A stretch of DNA of 55,260 nucleotides. Origin: Enterococcus villorum. Lineage in GTDB: Bacteria > Bacillota > Bacilli > Lactobacillales > Enterococcaceae. A model generated the notes under the pieces. The model ran no database searches. It had not been told where the DNA came from and saw only the letters and a program-made list of their open reading frames with translations. The stretch covers positions 1-55,260 of the forward strand of contig NZ_BJWF01000015.1 of assembly GCF_007990225.1 (NCBI RefSeq), read 5' to 3'. Made by a program: the position numbers and the translations under genes. This document shows, one piece after another, positions 1 through 7,627 of this stretch (positions are counted from its first letter, which is position 1; each line of letters opens with the position of its first letter).

Positions 1-91
1 TTCCATAGCAACAAGGAAAAGCCGATTCTTTTTTTCTATCTACAGAAAAAAAGTGATTAAAAGAAAGAATGGAAGTACCCATAAAAAATAG

Positions 92-1045
92 TTAATGAAT
101 TGCTTGTTGTGAAAATTCTGCTTTGATTTCGATAAAACTCTTAAATGATTGTAGAAATTGAAAAAGTTCTGCACGATCTTCGAAAGCTAAACGATCGGTT
201 GGTAATGGCATTTTTCGATAAAGTTCATAGACTTCTTCAATACGCTTTAATATTTCTCTCCCATCGTTTTTTTCTGAAAAAGTTTCTGCTGTGTAGATCA
301 ACACTCCATAAATATGATCACCATAAGGAACAGGATCATGAATCCGTTCCAAATTTCTCTGCATATCTTTAATGACGCTGATTTGTGTTCGCCTCATCGA
401 AAAATACGTTTCGTAATACTGTGTTTGCTTTACCCAATAATTTTCTTGGTATTTTCGGGCATCAGATTGATTCTCTCTAACAAAAAGTAATAATTTTTCA
501 CAAAGCAATTGGTTATTTACGCTTTTGCCGGAAAGCAGAAAATCAGCCATGTTTTTTAAAATAAGACGAAACTGTTCTTCAATATCTTGCTGATTTCTTT
601 GTAGCTGTTTTTTGATGTCTGGCATATAAATATTGGCTACTAAAGCAAAACCAACACCAATCGCCATTAAACTTGCTTCATTTCCAATGAAAGACCAGCT
701 CATATTTTTCTCACTTAGATAATGAGTAATCAGTACGGAGTTGACTACAATTCCATCCGTCAATTTAAAAGAAACAGCCAATGGAATAAATAACAAAAGA
801 AATAATCCAAATCCAAGTATGGTATAACCAAGCATAAAAAAACTGATAAAAGCTAATACTGTAGCTAATACAAATGCAGCGATTCTTGATAAACCAATCG
901 TTAAAGTGGAACGCTTCGTATTCCCGACGCTTAACAAAGCGATAATCCCAGCGGAAGGCCAAAATAAAAGCGAAAACATTTGCGCCACTACCATCGATAA
1001 CATACCGCTAATAACCGTTTTCACGGTCCTCATACCAATACGCAT
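92..1045 (-). CDS. Aromatic acid exporter (ArAE_1/DUF939) family membrane protein
   Basis: A 317-residue protein with about four to five hydrophobic helices in residues 1-150, followed by a soluble helical half. The opening MRIGMRTVKTVISG and the early glycine/proline-rich helices are typical of the FUSC/ArAE_1 (DUF939) family. The charged helical C-terminal half fits the ArAE_1 C-terminal domain. Members are predicted exporters of aromatic or amphipathic acids; the substrate here cannot be read from sequence. An AAAGGAG ribosome site supports the ATG. It is divergent from a shorter paralogue at 1157, with only 111 bp between the starts, so the two probably share a promoter region. Family assignment is by motif recall. 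Confidence 0.8.
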   Translation of the reverse strand: MRIGMRTVKTVISGMLSMVVAQMFSLLFWPSAGIIALLSVGNTKRSTLTIGLSRIAAFVLATVLAFISFFMLGYTILGFGLFLLLFIPLAVSFKLTDGIVVNSVLITHYLSEKNMSWSFIGNEASLMAIGVGFALVANIYMPDIKKQLQRNQQDIEEQFRLILKNMADFLLSGKSVNNQLLCEKLLLFVRENQSDARKYQENYWVKQTQYYETYFSMRRTQISVIKDMQRNLERIHDPVPYGDHIYGVLIYTAETFSEKNDGREILKRIEEVYELYRKMPLPTDRLAFEDRAELFQFLQSFKSFIEIKAEFSQQAIH

Positions 1046-1156
1046 AAACCGCTCCTTTCTTTTTTCTTAGAATTATACTAAAACCTTTATCGAAAAACTA
1101 GCAATCTCTTTTAAAATTCGTTATCCTATAAAAAAGAACAAAAAGGGGAGTACGCT

Positions 1157-1747
1157 ATGGAATTTGGTCGTTTTCGGTTAGGAATGCGTACAATAAAGAG
1201 CGCTTTAGCAGTTTTTTTATGTATTTTATTTTTTCACGTAACTAATCGTGGTTTACCAATGATTGCTGCTCTATCTGCAGTATTTTCTTTACGCCAAGAC
1301 TTAACGACCACCGTTTCTTTCGGACGCTCAAGAATCATCGGAAATACGATTGGTGGTTTTCTTGGCATCCTCTACTTTTTAGTGAAACATTATTTCCATA
1401 ACGATTTTTTGGTCGAGCTATTTTTATTACCTGTCTTAGTTATCATTGTGATTGTTATTTCCGATGGCTTCAACAATAATTCTGGGATCATTTCTGCTGT
1501 TTCAACGTTACTATTGATTGCTCTTAGTGTACCTCAAGGAGAATCTACATTGTACGCCATCCAACGAGTCTTAGATACTTTTATCGGCACTTTTATTGCT
1601 ATAGGCATCAATTTCTTTTTACGCCCACCTGAACTTGAAAAAAAAGAAGAGTTGGCAGAAGACCTTGTCGAATTGCAAAAAAAAGAAGCACTACTCAGAA
1701 AAAATTTGGCAGAAGTAGAAGAAAAAATCAAAAAACAAAAGAAATAA
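1157..1747 (+). CDS. Short FUSC/ArAE-type membrane protein
   Basis: A 196-residue protein that begins MEFGRFRLGMRTIKSALAV, closely resembling the start of the divergent neighbour at 92-1045. Four or so membrane helices fill residues 10-155. The tail (about 158-196) is a highly charged Lys/Glu helix, likely a short coiled coil. It lacks the long C-terminal soluble domain of the neighbour, so it may be a half-length partner. GGGGAG upstream of the ATG supports the start, and a hairpin terminator at 1771 follows. Function as an exporter is inferred from family only. Confidence 0.75.
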   Translation: MEFGRFRLGMRTIKSALAVFLCILFFHVTNRGLPMIAALSAVFSLRQDLTTTVSFGRSRIIGNTIGGFLGILYFLVKHYFHNDFLVELFLLPVLVIIVIVISDGFNNNSGIISAVSTLLLIALSVPQGESTLYAIQRVLDTFIGTFIAIGINFFLRPPELEKKEELAEDLVELQKKEALLRKNLAEVEEKIKKQKK

Positions 1748-1770
1748 AAAGAGAGATGATACATATAATG

Positions 1771-1817
1771 AACAAACGAGTGCCTCACTGTAATAAGAGA
1801 CACTCGTTTGTTTTATT
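1771..1817 (+). terminator. Rho-independent terminator, probably bidirectional
   Basis: A 12-bp stem (AACAAACGAGTG with CACTCGTTTGTT) is followed by a T-rich run on the plus strand. It closes the 1157 gene and can also serve the flotillin gene that converges from the right. Confidence 0.85.
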
Positions 1818-1828
1818 TTTATAAAAAA

Positions 1829-3316
1829 TTATTCCCCTTGGTCGGTCGTTTTTTCATTTTCATATAAATTTACTTGTTTGGTGGTTCCTCGATTGGATAG
1901 ATTTTCAATAATGTCTTTTATATCTAACCCTGTCGTTTCTTTCAATGTTTCTTGGGTAGAAGCGAGCAAGTTTGTCGCATAATTGGTCACACGGTTCGCT
2001 CCTCCTGTTTCGCTAGCACCATTACTAGTATCTACTACAGAGATTTTTTCAATATTCCCAAGCGGTTGAGCAGCTTCACGCATCAATTGAGGCAACATTT
2101 CGATGACCATACTCAATACTGCTGCTTCACCATATTCTTTGAAGGCTTCTGCAATTTTTTCTTTTGCTTGAGCTTCTGCACTCCCTTTTGCTAAGGTCGC
2201 TTCTGCTTCAGCCTGACCAGCTAAACGAGTTTTATTTGCTTGTGCTTGTGCCAACGCTTCTATACGGAACTGTTCTGCTTCGGCTTCTGTTACCTCTTTT
2301 ACCTTTTGCGCTTGTGCTTCTTGTTCTTTGGCATAACGATCTGCATCAGCTTTTTTCTTTACTTCTGAATCATATTGTTTTTCTCGACGAGTGATTTCTT
2401 TTTCTTCAAGTTCAATTTGTTTTTGTCTTTCAACAACTTTTACTTGCATTTCCTGCTCCACTACCTGTTGCTGTGCACGAGCACTTTCTAAATTATACGC
2501 TTGATCTGCTTTAGCTTTAGCAATGTCTTGTTCCTGTTTATAAGCAGCTAACTTCAATTCTTTTTCTTTTAATGCTTCTGCAATTTCGGTCTGGCGTTGT
2601 AATTCAGCTGCTTGTGAGTCTTTTTCTGCTTCTGCTTTTTTGATTCGCGTTTCTTTCAAAGCTTGTGCTTCCGCAATATCTGCATCACGTTTTACTTGAG
2701 CAATTCTTGGTTTACCTAAAGAATCCAGATAACCATTTTTGTCTCGCACTTCTTTTATCGTAAAAGAAACAATAATCAATCCCATTTTTGCTAAATCAAC
2801 GGAAGCAACTTCTTGCACACTCTGGCTAAATTTATCTCTATTTTGATAGATTTCTTCTACTGTCATTGAGCCTAAAATCGAACGAAGATGTCCTTCTAAT
2901 ACTTCTCTTGCTTCATTTTCTAATTCTTCACGTGTTTTTCCAAGAAATTGTTCAGCTGCTGTTGCAATTTCTTCCACGGATGAACCGATTTTTATGATGG
3001 AGGTTCCGTCACACATCACTGGTACCCCTTGTTCTGTATAGACTTCTGGGGTAGAAACATCTAATTTACTTGAAAGCAAACTGATTCGATTAGATCGCTG
3101 GAAAACTGGTAGCACAAATGCGCCTCCGCCACGTACGATTTTGATTTTATTGTTGCTCTCATCGGTGTGTACATTCTTACTTCCTAAATAACTCCCACTG
3201 ATAATCAATGCTTCATCAGGTTTTGCTGTCTGGTATTTCGCTACAAATACAATCAACAACATCAAGATAATCAACCCTACAAGTGCAATTGCGATAAACA
3301 CTCCTGGTATTTCCAT
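1829..3316 (-). CDS. floT: Flotillin-like SPFH membrane scaffold protein
   Basis: About 495 residues. An N-terminal membrane segment (about 8-30) is followed by an SPFH/band-7 domain. A long Ala/Glu/Lys/Gln coiled coil (about 210-400, many EAEA and AEAQA runs) leads to a C-terminal segment. This is the architecture of bacterial flotillin FloT/YuaG, which organises liquid-ordered membrane microdomains on the cytoplasmic face. I place the start at ATG 3316, because AAAGGAG lies eight bases before it, while the upstream GTG overlaps that ribosome site. It sits 13 bp downstream of an NfeD-type gene, the same pairing as yuaF-yuaG in Bacillus subtilis. Confidence 0.92.
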   Translation of the reverse strand: MEIPGVFIAIALVGLIILMLLIVFVAKYQTAKPDEALIISGSYLGSKNVHTDESNNKIKIVRGGGAFVLPVFQRSNRISLLSSKLDVSTPEVYTEQGVPVMCDGTSIIKIGSSVEEIATAAEQFLGKTREELENEAREVLEGHLRSILGSMTVEEIYQNRDKFSQSVQEVASVDLAKMGLIIVSFTIKEVRDKNGYLDSLGKPRIAQVKRDADIAEAQALKETRIKKAEAEKDSQAAELQRQTEIAEALKEKELKLAAYKQEQDIAKAKADQAYNLESARAQQQVVEQEMQVKVVERQKQIELEEKEITRREKQYDSEVKKKADADRYAKEQEAQAQKVKEVTEAEAEQFRIEALAQAQANKTRLAGQAEAEATLAKGSAEAQAKEKIAEAFKEYGEAAVLSMVIEMLPQLMREAAQPLGNIEKISVVDTSNGASETGGANRVTNYATNLLASTQETLKETTGLDIKDIIENLSNRGTTKQVNLYENEKTTDQGE

Positions 3317-3329
3317 TTTTGTCACTCCT

Positions 3330-3854
3330 TTATATTTTTAACATGCCTTCATAAGGCGTTACATAACAAACTCTATCTCTTACTTCTATAATTAATACTT
3401 GTTCCCCTCTTTTTGCGGTTGTACTCTGTGGCGCATAAAAGCAGGCAGGTCGTGTAATCGAACCAGTCACACTTTTTAATTGTATTTCACCCATTCCTTG
3501 TAATGGGATAGGGGTTACTACAATGGCTATTTGTCCTTCAAGTGTTTTTTCAGAGGCTGATAACGAGCTTTGGGCATTTTTCATTGGCACACGCACATAA
3601 AAATTTAGCAAGAATACGAGAACTGTCGAAATGGCACCACTAACAATTAAAAGGAAGATAGAATCAAGTTCTGTTAGATGCTCTCCTAAATAACCAAACA
3701 AACTAGTAAATGTTAGCCATGGAACAATAAGGATCGGATCAATCGGTCCATCAAAAACAAAAATATCCCCAAAAAGAACCAAAAACACAGCGATCCCAGC
3801 ACACCCCAATAATGTATACCAATAAATCGTTTCTAATGCTATACCCCCAATCAC
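3330..3854 (-). CDS. NfeD/YuaF-type membrane protein, flotillin partner
   Basis: About 174 residues. Three hydrophobic helices lie in the first 90 residues. A C-terminal beta-barrel-like OB domain (about 100-174, with EGQIAIVVTPIPLQGMGEI and a Tyr-Val-Thr-Pro stretch near the end) matches NfeD C-terminal domains. It is transcribed just ahead of the flotillin gene, as yuaF is in Bacillus. Start choice: GAGGGG lies directly against the ATG at 3860 with no spacing but six bases before GTG 3854, so I prefer GTG. The role is probably to assist flotillin assembly; NfeD proteins of this short type lack the ClpP-like protease domain. Confidence 0.82.
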   Translation of the reverse strand: MIGGIALETIYWYTLLGCAGIAVFLVLFGDIFVFDGPIDPILIVPWLTFTSLFGYLGEHLTELDSIFLLIVSGAISTVLVFLLNFYVRVPMKNAQSSLSASEKTLEGQIAIVVTPIPLQGMGEIQLKSVTGSITRPACFYAPQSTTAKRGEQVLIIEVRDRVCYVTPYEGMLKI

Positions 3855-4236
3855 TTCCATCCCCTCTTTCTCTTCGTTTATTTACGTCTATCATACCAAT
3901 AGAATAAGGTTCTGTATAGCATCATCTGTACGAATCTTTTTGCCGAACAATTCAATTTTGAAACGATAGATCATCCTTTACAAGAGGATATAATCAATTT
4001 TTGTGATCTAATATCGGATTCCCTGATTTTTCTTCTCTTACCAATAACTTGCTCATTTTATTTTCTTCATTTGTCCATGTCTGTACTTTTCTTGCGATTC
4101 AGAGTATAAAGAGTCAAATAGTTGTAAAGTTAAGTAGATGAAAATTTTTCGAGTAATAGAAAATTATTTCACATTTCATCGATATTTCATAGTAAAATGG
4201 ACTTGTTATAAATATGTTATCTACGGAAGTGATTAT
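3855..4236. other. Intergenic region between divergent units
   Basis: About 380 bp between the NfeD-type gene (minus) and the MerR-type regulator (plus). It must hold both promoters. I see AT-rich sequence and no convincing ORF, repeat or strong consensus promoter. Confidence 0.5.
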
Positions 4237-5016
4237 TTGAAGATCAATGAATTAGCAAAGCTATATGATATTACAGCTCATACGTTACGTTATTATGAAA
4301 AATTAGGATTAATTGTTCCAGATTATGATGAAAACGGTTATCGAAATTATTCCTACAGGCACATCGAACAACTAAATACCATTCGCGACTTGCGTTATTT
4401 CGATGTTTCGATTGCTGAAATTGCCAAATACTTGCATCAAAAAAATGTTGGTAAAACCAAAGAACTTTTAGACTTTGAAATACAAGCGCTTCATCAATGC
4501 ATTGATGACTCGAAGAAAAAAATTGCTCAGCTAGAAGAACGGGTACAATTAATTGAAGAGGCCGAACAGATCGACTATAAAAAACCGCTACTGATGAAGC
4601 ACCCAGAGCGAATGATTCTTAAATCTTCGATGATTACCCAGGAAGAGGAGATTGACTTTTCCTTAAAAGAACTTCATAAAAAGTACGAGACCTTGCTTAG
4701 TGCCAATAACCAAAACCTTTTTGGTAGCGTTATTCATTTAGAAAAAAAACCATATGAGTATCAAGTTTTTTATTTTCATCCCGATCTTTCGTTAAAAAAT
4801 GAAGATGTAGAAATTCTTCCTGCAGGTACTTACCTTAGTTACAGCTTTAAAGGTGACTATGAGCAAACAAATGATGGGATCGAAGCAATTTTACAATTTG
4901 CAAAAGAAAACAAACTCACTACCGTCAGTCCATTTTATGAATCTTATCTTATTGATTTTCACGAAACAAATAAACCTGAAGAATATGTCACACGCTTAGA
5001 GATTTTAATCAAATAA
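4237..5016 (+). CDS. MerR family regulator with GyrI-like effector domain
   Basis: About 259 residues from a TTG start. The start is preceded by GGAAGTG at a good distance and places INELAKLYDITAHTLRYYEK, a classic MerR winged-helix signature, at the very N-terminus; an ATG 99 bp upstream would add an unconserved tail. A dimerisation coiled coil follows (about 75-120). The C-terminal 140 residues look like the GyrI/BmrR-type ligand-binding fold, with repeated aromatic and acidic positions and a final FxE/FHET pattern. Members bind hydrophobic or cationic drugs and activate efflux genes. No obvious target gene sits beside it, so its regulon is unknown. Confidence 0.82.
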   Translation: MKINELAKLYDITAHTLRYYEKLGLIVPDYDENGYRNYSYRHIEQLNTIRDLRYFDVSIAEIAKYLHQKNVGKTKELLDFEIQALHQCIDDSKKKIAQLEERVQLIEEAEQIDYKKPLLMKHPERMILKSSMITQEEEIDFSLKELHKKYETLLSANNQNLFGSVIHLEKKPYEYQVFYFHPDLSLKNEDVEILPAGTYLSYSFKGDYEQTNDGIEAILQFAKENKLTTVSPFYESYLIDFHETNKPEEYVTRLEILIK

Positions 5017-5023
5017 AAAAGCC

Positions 5024-5063
5024 AAAAGAACCACAAATAGAAATCCTATTTGCGGTTCTTTTA
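5024..5063. terminator. Bidirectional terminator between merR-type gene and nagA
   Basis: A 15-bp stem (AAGAACCACAAATAG with CTATTTGCGGTTCTT, one mismatch) with a T-run on both strands. It serves the MerR-type gene from the left and nagA from the right. Confidence 0.85.
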
Positions 5064-5105
5064 GCTATATTGGCTAAATAAAACTATTTTCAATAGCTAG
5101 ATTTC

Positions 5106-6254
5106 TTAAGCATGATAACGTTCTACTCCGTCTAAATAAGTAGCTTCTAACGTCATGTCAGGATTTAACACGATGAAATCAGCGTCACGTCCTTTAGCAA
5201 TTTTCCCACAAGTATCATCAATCTTACAGCTGATCGCAGGAACCAAACTTGCCATCATTATCGCTTGTTCAGGTGTGGCTAAACCCCAATCTACAACATT
5301 TTTGATTGCTTCTTTTAATTTCAAAATGCTTCCTGCTAAATTTCCAGTTTCTAGACGCGCAGTGCCATCTTTCACAACAACCGGAAATTCTCCTAAGTTA
5401 TAGTTTCCATCAGGCATTCCACCAGCCATCATACAGTCAGTGATCAACGCAACATGATCATGTCCCGCTTTTTCCATTAAGATTTGAGCAGCATTTGGGT
5501 GAACATGATGCCCATCACAAATTAATTCTGAAAAAACATGCTCTAATGATAGCAAGGCACCTACCATCCCAGGTTCACGATGGTTTAAGCCACGCATCCC
5601 ATTATAAGCGTGAACAAAGACACTCGCCCCTGCTTCCACCGCTTTTTGAGCTTCATCAATTGTTGCATTACTATGACCTAAAGAAACAACAACGCCTTCA
5701 TCTGTCACTTGTTTGACAAATTCTTCAACGCCATGACGTTCTGGTGCTAATGCGATTTTTTTGATTAAGCCACCAGAAGCTTCTTGCCATTCGTGAAAAG
5801 TGGCTAGATCAGGATCACCAAAGTAACTTGGATTTTGCGCACCTTTATGTTCTTCTGTGAAGAAAGGTCCTTCAAAATAAATACCTTTGATTTTTGCTCC
5901 AGGTGCTTCTTGATACATTTTTCCAATTGTTTCAGCAACGTCTTTTAAATGTTCTTTGCTTGAAGTTAAAGTCGTTGGTAAAAACGAGGTTACACCACAA
6001 GAAAGCAACCCCTCTGACATTGCTTTCACACCTTCTGCATCATTATCCATCACATCATGATTCATGTAACCATGAATGTGCGTATCTACTAAGCCAGGGG
6101 CAATCCATTTTCCACTCTGGTCAATGATATTGATTTCTCCTTCTGGTGTATTTTGAGTATACTCTCCAAATAGACCATCAGTAATTTCAAGATAACCTGC
6201 ATTTTTGACGCCGGATGACAAAAAGAATTTGTCCGCATAGATAAAAGTTCTCAT
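5106..6254 (-). CDS. nagA: N-acetylglucosamine-6-phosphate deacetylase
   Basis: 382 residues, the usual NagA length. It removes acetate from GlcNAc-6-phosphate to give glucosamine-6-phosphate, feeding glycolysis or wall synthesis in the cytoplasm. Amidohydrolase markers are visible: metal-binding DTHIHG (H59, H61), the metal-ligand glutamate in YFEGPFF (about 129), GHSNAT and HAYNGM histidines, and the catalytic aspartate in ITDCMMAGG. AAAGGAG precedes the ATG. A promoter and a NagR/DasR-type operator lie directly upstream (6284-6327), indicating induction by amino sugars. Confidence 0.96.
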   Translation of the reverse strand: MRTFIYADKFFLSSGVKNAGYLEITDGLFGEYTQNTPEGEINIIDQSGKWIAPGLVDTHIHGYMNHDVMDNDAEGVKAMSEGLLSCGVTSFLPTTLTSSKEHLKDVAETIGKMYQEAPGAKIKGIYFEGPFFTEEHKGAQNPSYFGDPDLATFHEWQEASGGLIKKIALAPERHGVEEFVKQVTDEGVVVSLGHSNATIDEAQKAVEAGASVFVHAYNGMRGLNHREPGMVGALLSLEHVFSELICDGHHVHPNAAQILMEKAGHDHVALITDCMMAGGMPDGNYNLGEFPVVVKDGTARLETGNLAGSILKLKEAIKNVVDWGLATPEQAIMMASLVPAISCKIDDTCGKIAKGRDADFIVLNPDMTLEATYLDGVERYHA

Positions 6255-6283
6255 TCTTCTCTCTCCTTTGATTTTCTACCCTA

Positions 6284-6312
6284 AAGGTACTCTTATTTTG
6301 GAGATAAGTCAA
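6284..6312 (-). promoter_or_regulatory. nagA promoter
   Basis: Read on the minus strand, TTGACT (6307-6312) and TACCTT (6284-6289) are separated by 17 bp and sit about 30 bp before the nagA start. The -35 is close to consensus. Confidence 0.7.
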
Positions 6313-6315
6313 GAA

Positions 6316-6327
6316 TGGTCTACACCA
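6316..6327. promoter_or_regulatory. dre-type operator (NagR/DasR/YvoA-like)
   Basis: The 12-mer TGGTCTACACCA differs at one base from the perfect palindrome TGGTCTAGACCA, the core of the dre site bound by GntR-family amino-sugar regulators. It lies immediately upstream of the nagA -35 box. The cognate regulator is not encoded in this window. Confidence 0.75.
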
Positions 6328-6328
6328 T

Positions 6329-7165
6329 TTATAGACTTTTAGATATTTTTTTAACAGATTGGGCTAATTCTTCATAAAATAACGCCCTCTTGATTTCGCC
6401 TTTCTTTTTATAAATCAAACTTTTTAAAATAAATAAATCATTAAGATAATAATAACTATTTTTGTCCTGTGCCCAACGAATCCCATGATTTACTTGTTCT
6501 AAAGAAAGGTCAATTTCATCTTGATGCAACAAAAAACTGCCATAATTATAGAATATTTGCGTAAACTCGCTTTTGGTTCGATCTTGAATCGTCTCATGAA
6601 ACAACTGGATGCTCCGACTTAAATAATATCTGGCTTCTGCTGATTTACCTGCTACACCATAAATTTTTCCAATGCAACTAATTAATTGGATCTCAATATC
6701 CGTCACTTGCGATCGATCTTTTGAAGTAGAATAAGAGAGTGCTTCTTTCAAATAACTAAGTGCTTGAGTAATATTTTTACGTAATGTAAATTCGCATACG
6801 CCTAAATAATAATAGTATTTTTGAAAATCTGTCGCTTCATATAGATTTTCTGTAATTTCTGTTGATTTTATCACTTGTTCTAATTTGCGATAATCTCGTT
6901 GCTGAAAATAAAGGTCGGTTAATTCAAATTGTTTCAATACTGCTCGAATTTTCCCATGGGATAAACGCAAGACATGATCGATCGTTACGCCTAAACGTTG
7001 GCAGATTTGTGCCATTACTACAACATTTGGTAATTCCTCATTATTTTCAATTCTGCTTAAAACACTTTGTGAACAAATATCTTGCGAAAGCATTTTTTGT
7101 GTCATTTTTTGTTCTTTTCGAATCTCTTTTATGATTGTACCAAAGGAAGCGACCAACGTTTCCAT
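6329..7165 (-). CDS. HTH-XRE regulator with TPR-like C-terminus (RRNPP/Rgg-like)
   Basis: About 278 residues. Residues 8-62 form an XRE helix-turn-helix (EIRKEQKMTQKMLSQDICSQ then SVLSRIENNEE). The rest is a run of helical pairs rich in Tyr/Leu (for example YYYLGVCEFTLRKNITQALSYLKEAL), resembling TPR repeats. This is the layout of RRNPP regulators (Rgg, PlcR, PrgX), which are often controlled by short imported peptides. The start is taken at ATG 7165, six bases after AGGAGG; an ATG inside that ribosome site would add two residues. It reads toward nagA without a visible terminator. A short hydrophobic ORF lies divergently at 7240-7362. Target genes are unknown. Confidence 0.75.
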   Translation of the reverse strand: METLVASFGTIIKEIRKEQKMTQKMLSQDICSQSVLSRIENNEELPNVVVMAQICQRLGVTIDHVLRLSHGKIRAVLKQFELTDLYFQQRDYRKLEQVIKSTEITENLYEATDFQKYYYYLGVCEFTLRKNITQALSYLKEALSYSTSKDRSQVTDIEIQLISCIGKIYGVAGKSAEARYYLSRSIQLFHETIQDRTKSEFTQIFYNYGSFLLHQDEIDLSLEQVNHGIRWAQDKNSYYYLNDLFILKSLIYKKKGEIKRALFYEELAQSVKKISKSL

Positions 7166-7315
7166 AAGCATCCTCCTTCAAAATATGCGTATTCGCATTA
7201 TACCAGTATTTTACTTTACGAAGAAAGAAACATCAAGAAATGTCCTATAGAACTTCTCCAATGTTTTCCTTATTCTTGATAATCATGTTCATTCCTCTAT
7301 CCGTTCCAACCCAAA

Positions 7316-7361
7316 AAGAGTGTGAGACAAAAAGTAAAGAATACTTTCGCCTCACGCTCTA
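7316..7361. repeat. Nested hairpin next to repeat array
   Basis: Outer arms GAGTGTGAG/CTCACGCTC (one wobble) enclose inner arms AAAGTA/TACTTT. It borders the modular repeats that start at 7370 and could act as a terminator or as part of that element. Confidence 0.6.
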
Positions 7362-7369
7362 AATGCGTG

Positions 7370-7611
7370 TAAACAACGTTTAAAAGCTAAACTCTTCGGC
7401 ATTAAAGAAAAATTCAACAAAATATGGAAAGTTGTTTTATTGAATTTTTCTTTAATGTTTGAAGCTGAACAGCTTTTTCACGACCTCTTGGCATAAACAA
7501 CGTTCAAGGAGCAACTCCTCAACCATAAACGCTAAATTTATAAAGCATGAGGAATCATTTTATAAATTTATAATCGCTCGGAGCTACACGCTACTTTCAC
7601 AATCTTTTTTC
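7370..7611. repeat. Modular palindromic repeat array, locus A (two units)
   Basis: Two tandem units of about 120 bp, each opening TAAACAACGTT. Unit 1 has perfect 18-bp arms (7400-7417 with 7440-7457) and ends in TTTTCACGACCTCTTGG. Unit 2 has 12-bp arms (7533-7544 with 7559-7570) plus inner ATGA/TCAT, and a degenerate right end with TTTCAC. The arms differ completely between units but remain complementary. The flanks match the array at 32.2-32.5 kb. No coding capacity is evident. The overall design recalls the palindromic EFAR elements described in Enterococcus faecalis, though I cannot confirm membership. Confidence 0.8.
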
Positions 7612-7627
7612 GGAAAATACGGACAGG

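Noticed and set aside
1534-1803. 89-codon minus-strand frame overlapping the ArAE-type gene end and terminator
   Set aside because: Antisense to a charged coiled coil, giving low-complexity Ser/Phe runs; no ribosome site.
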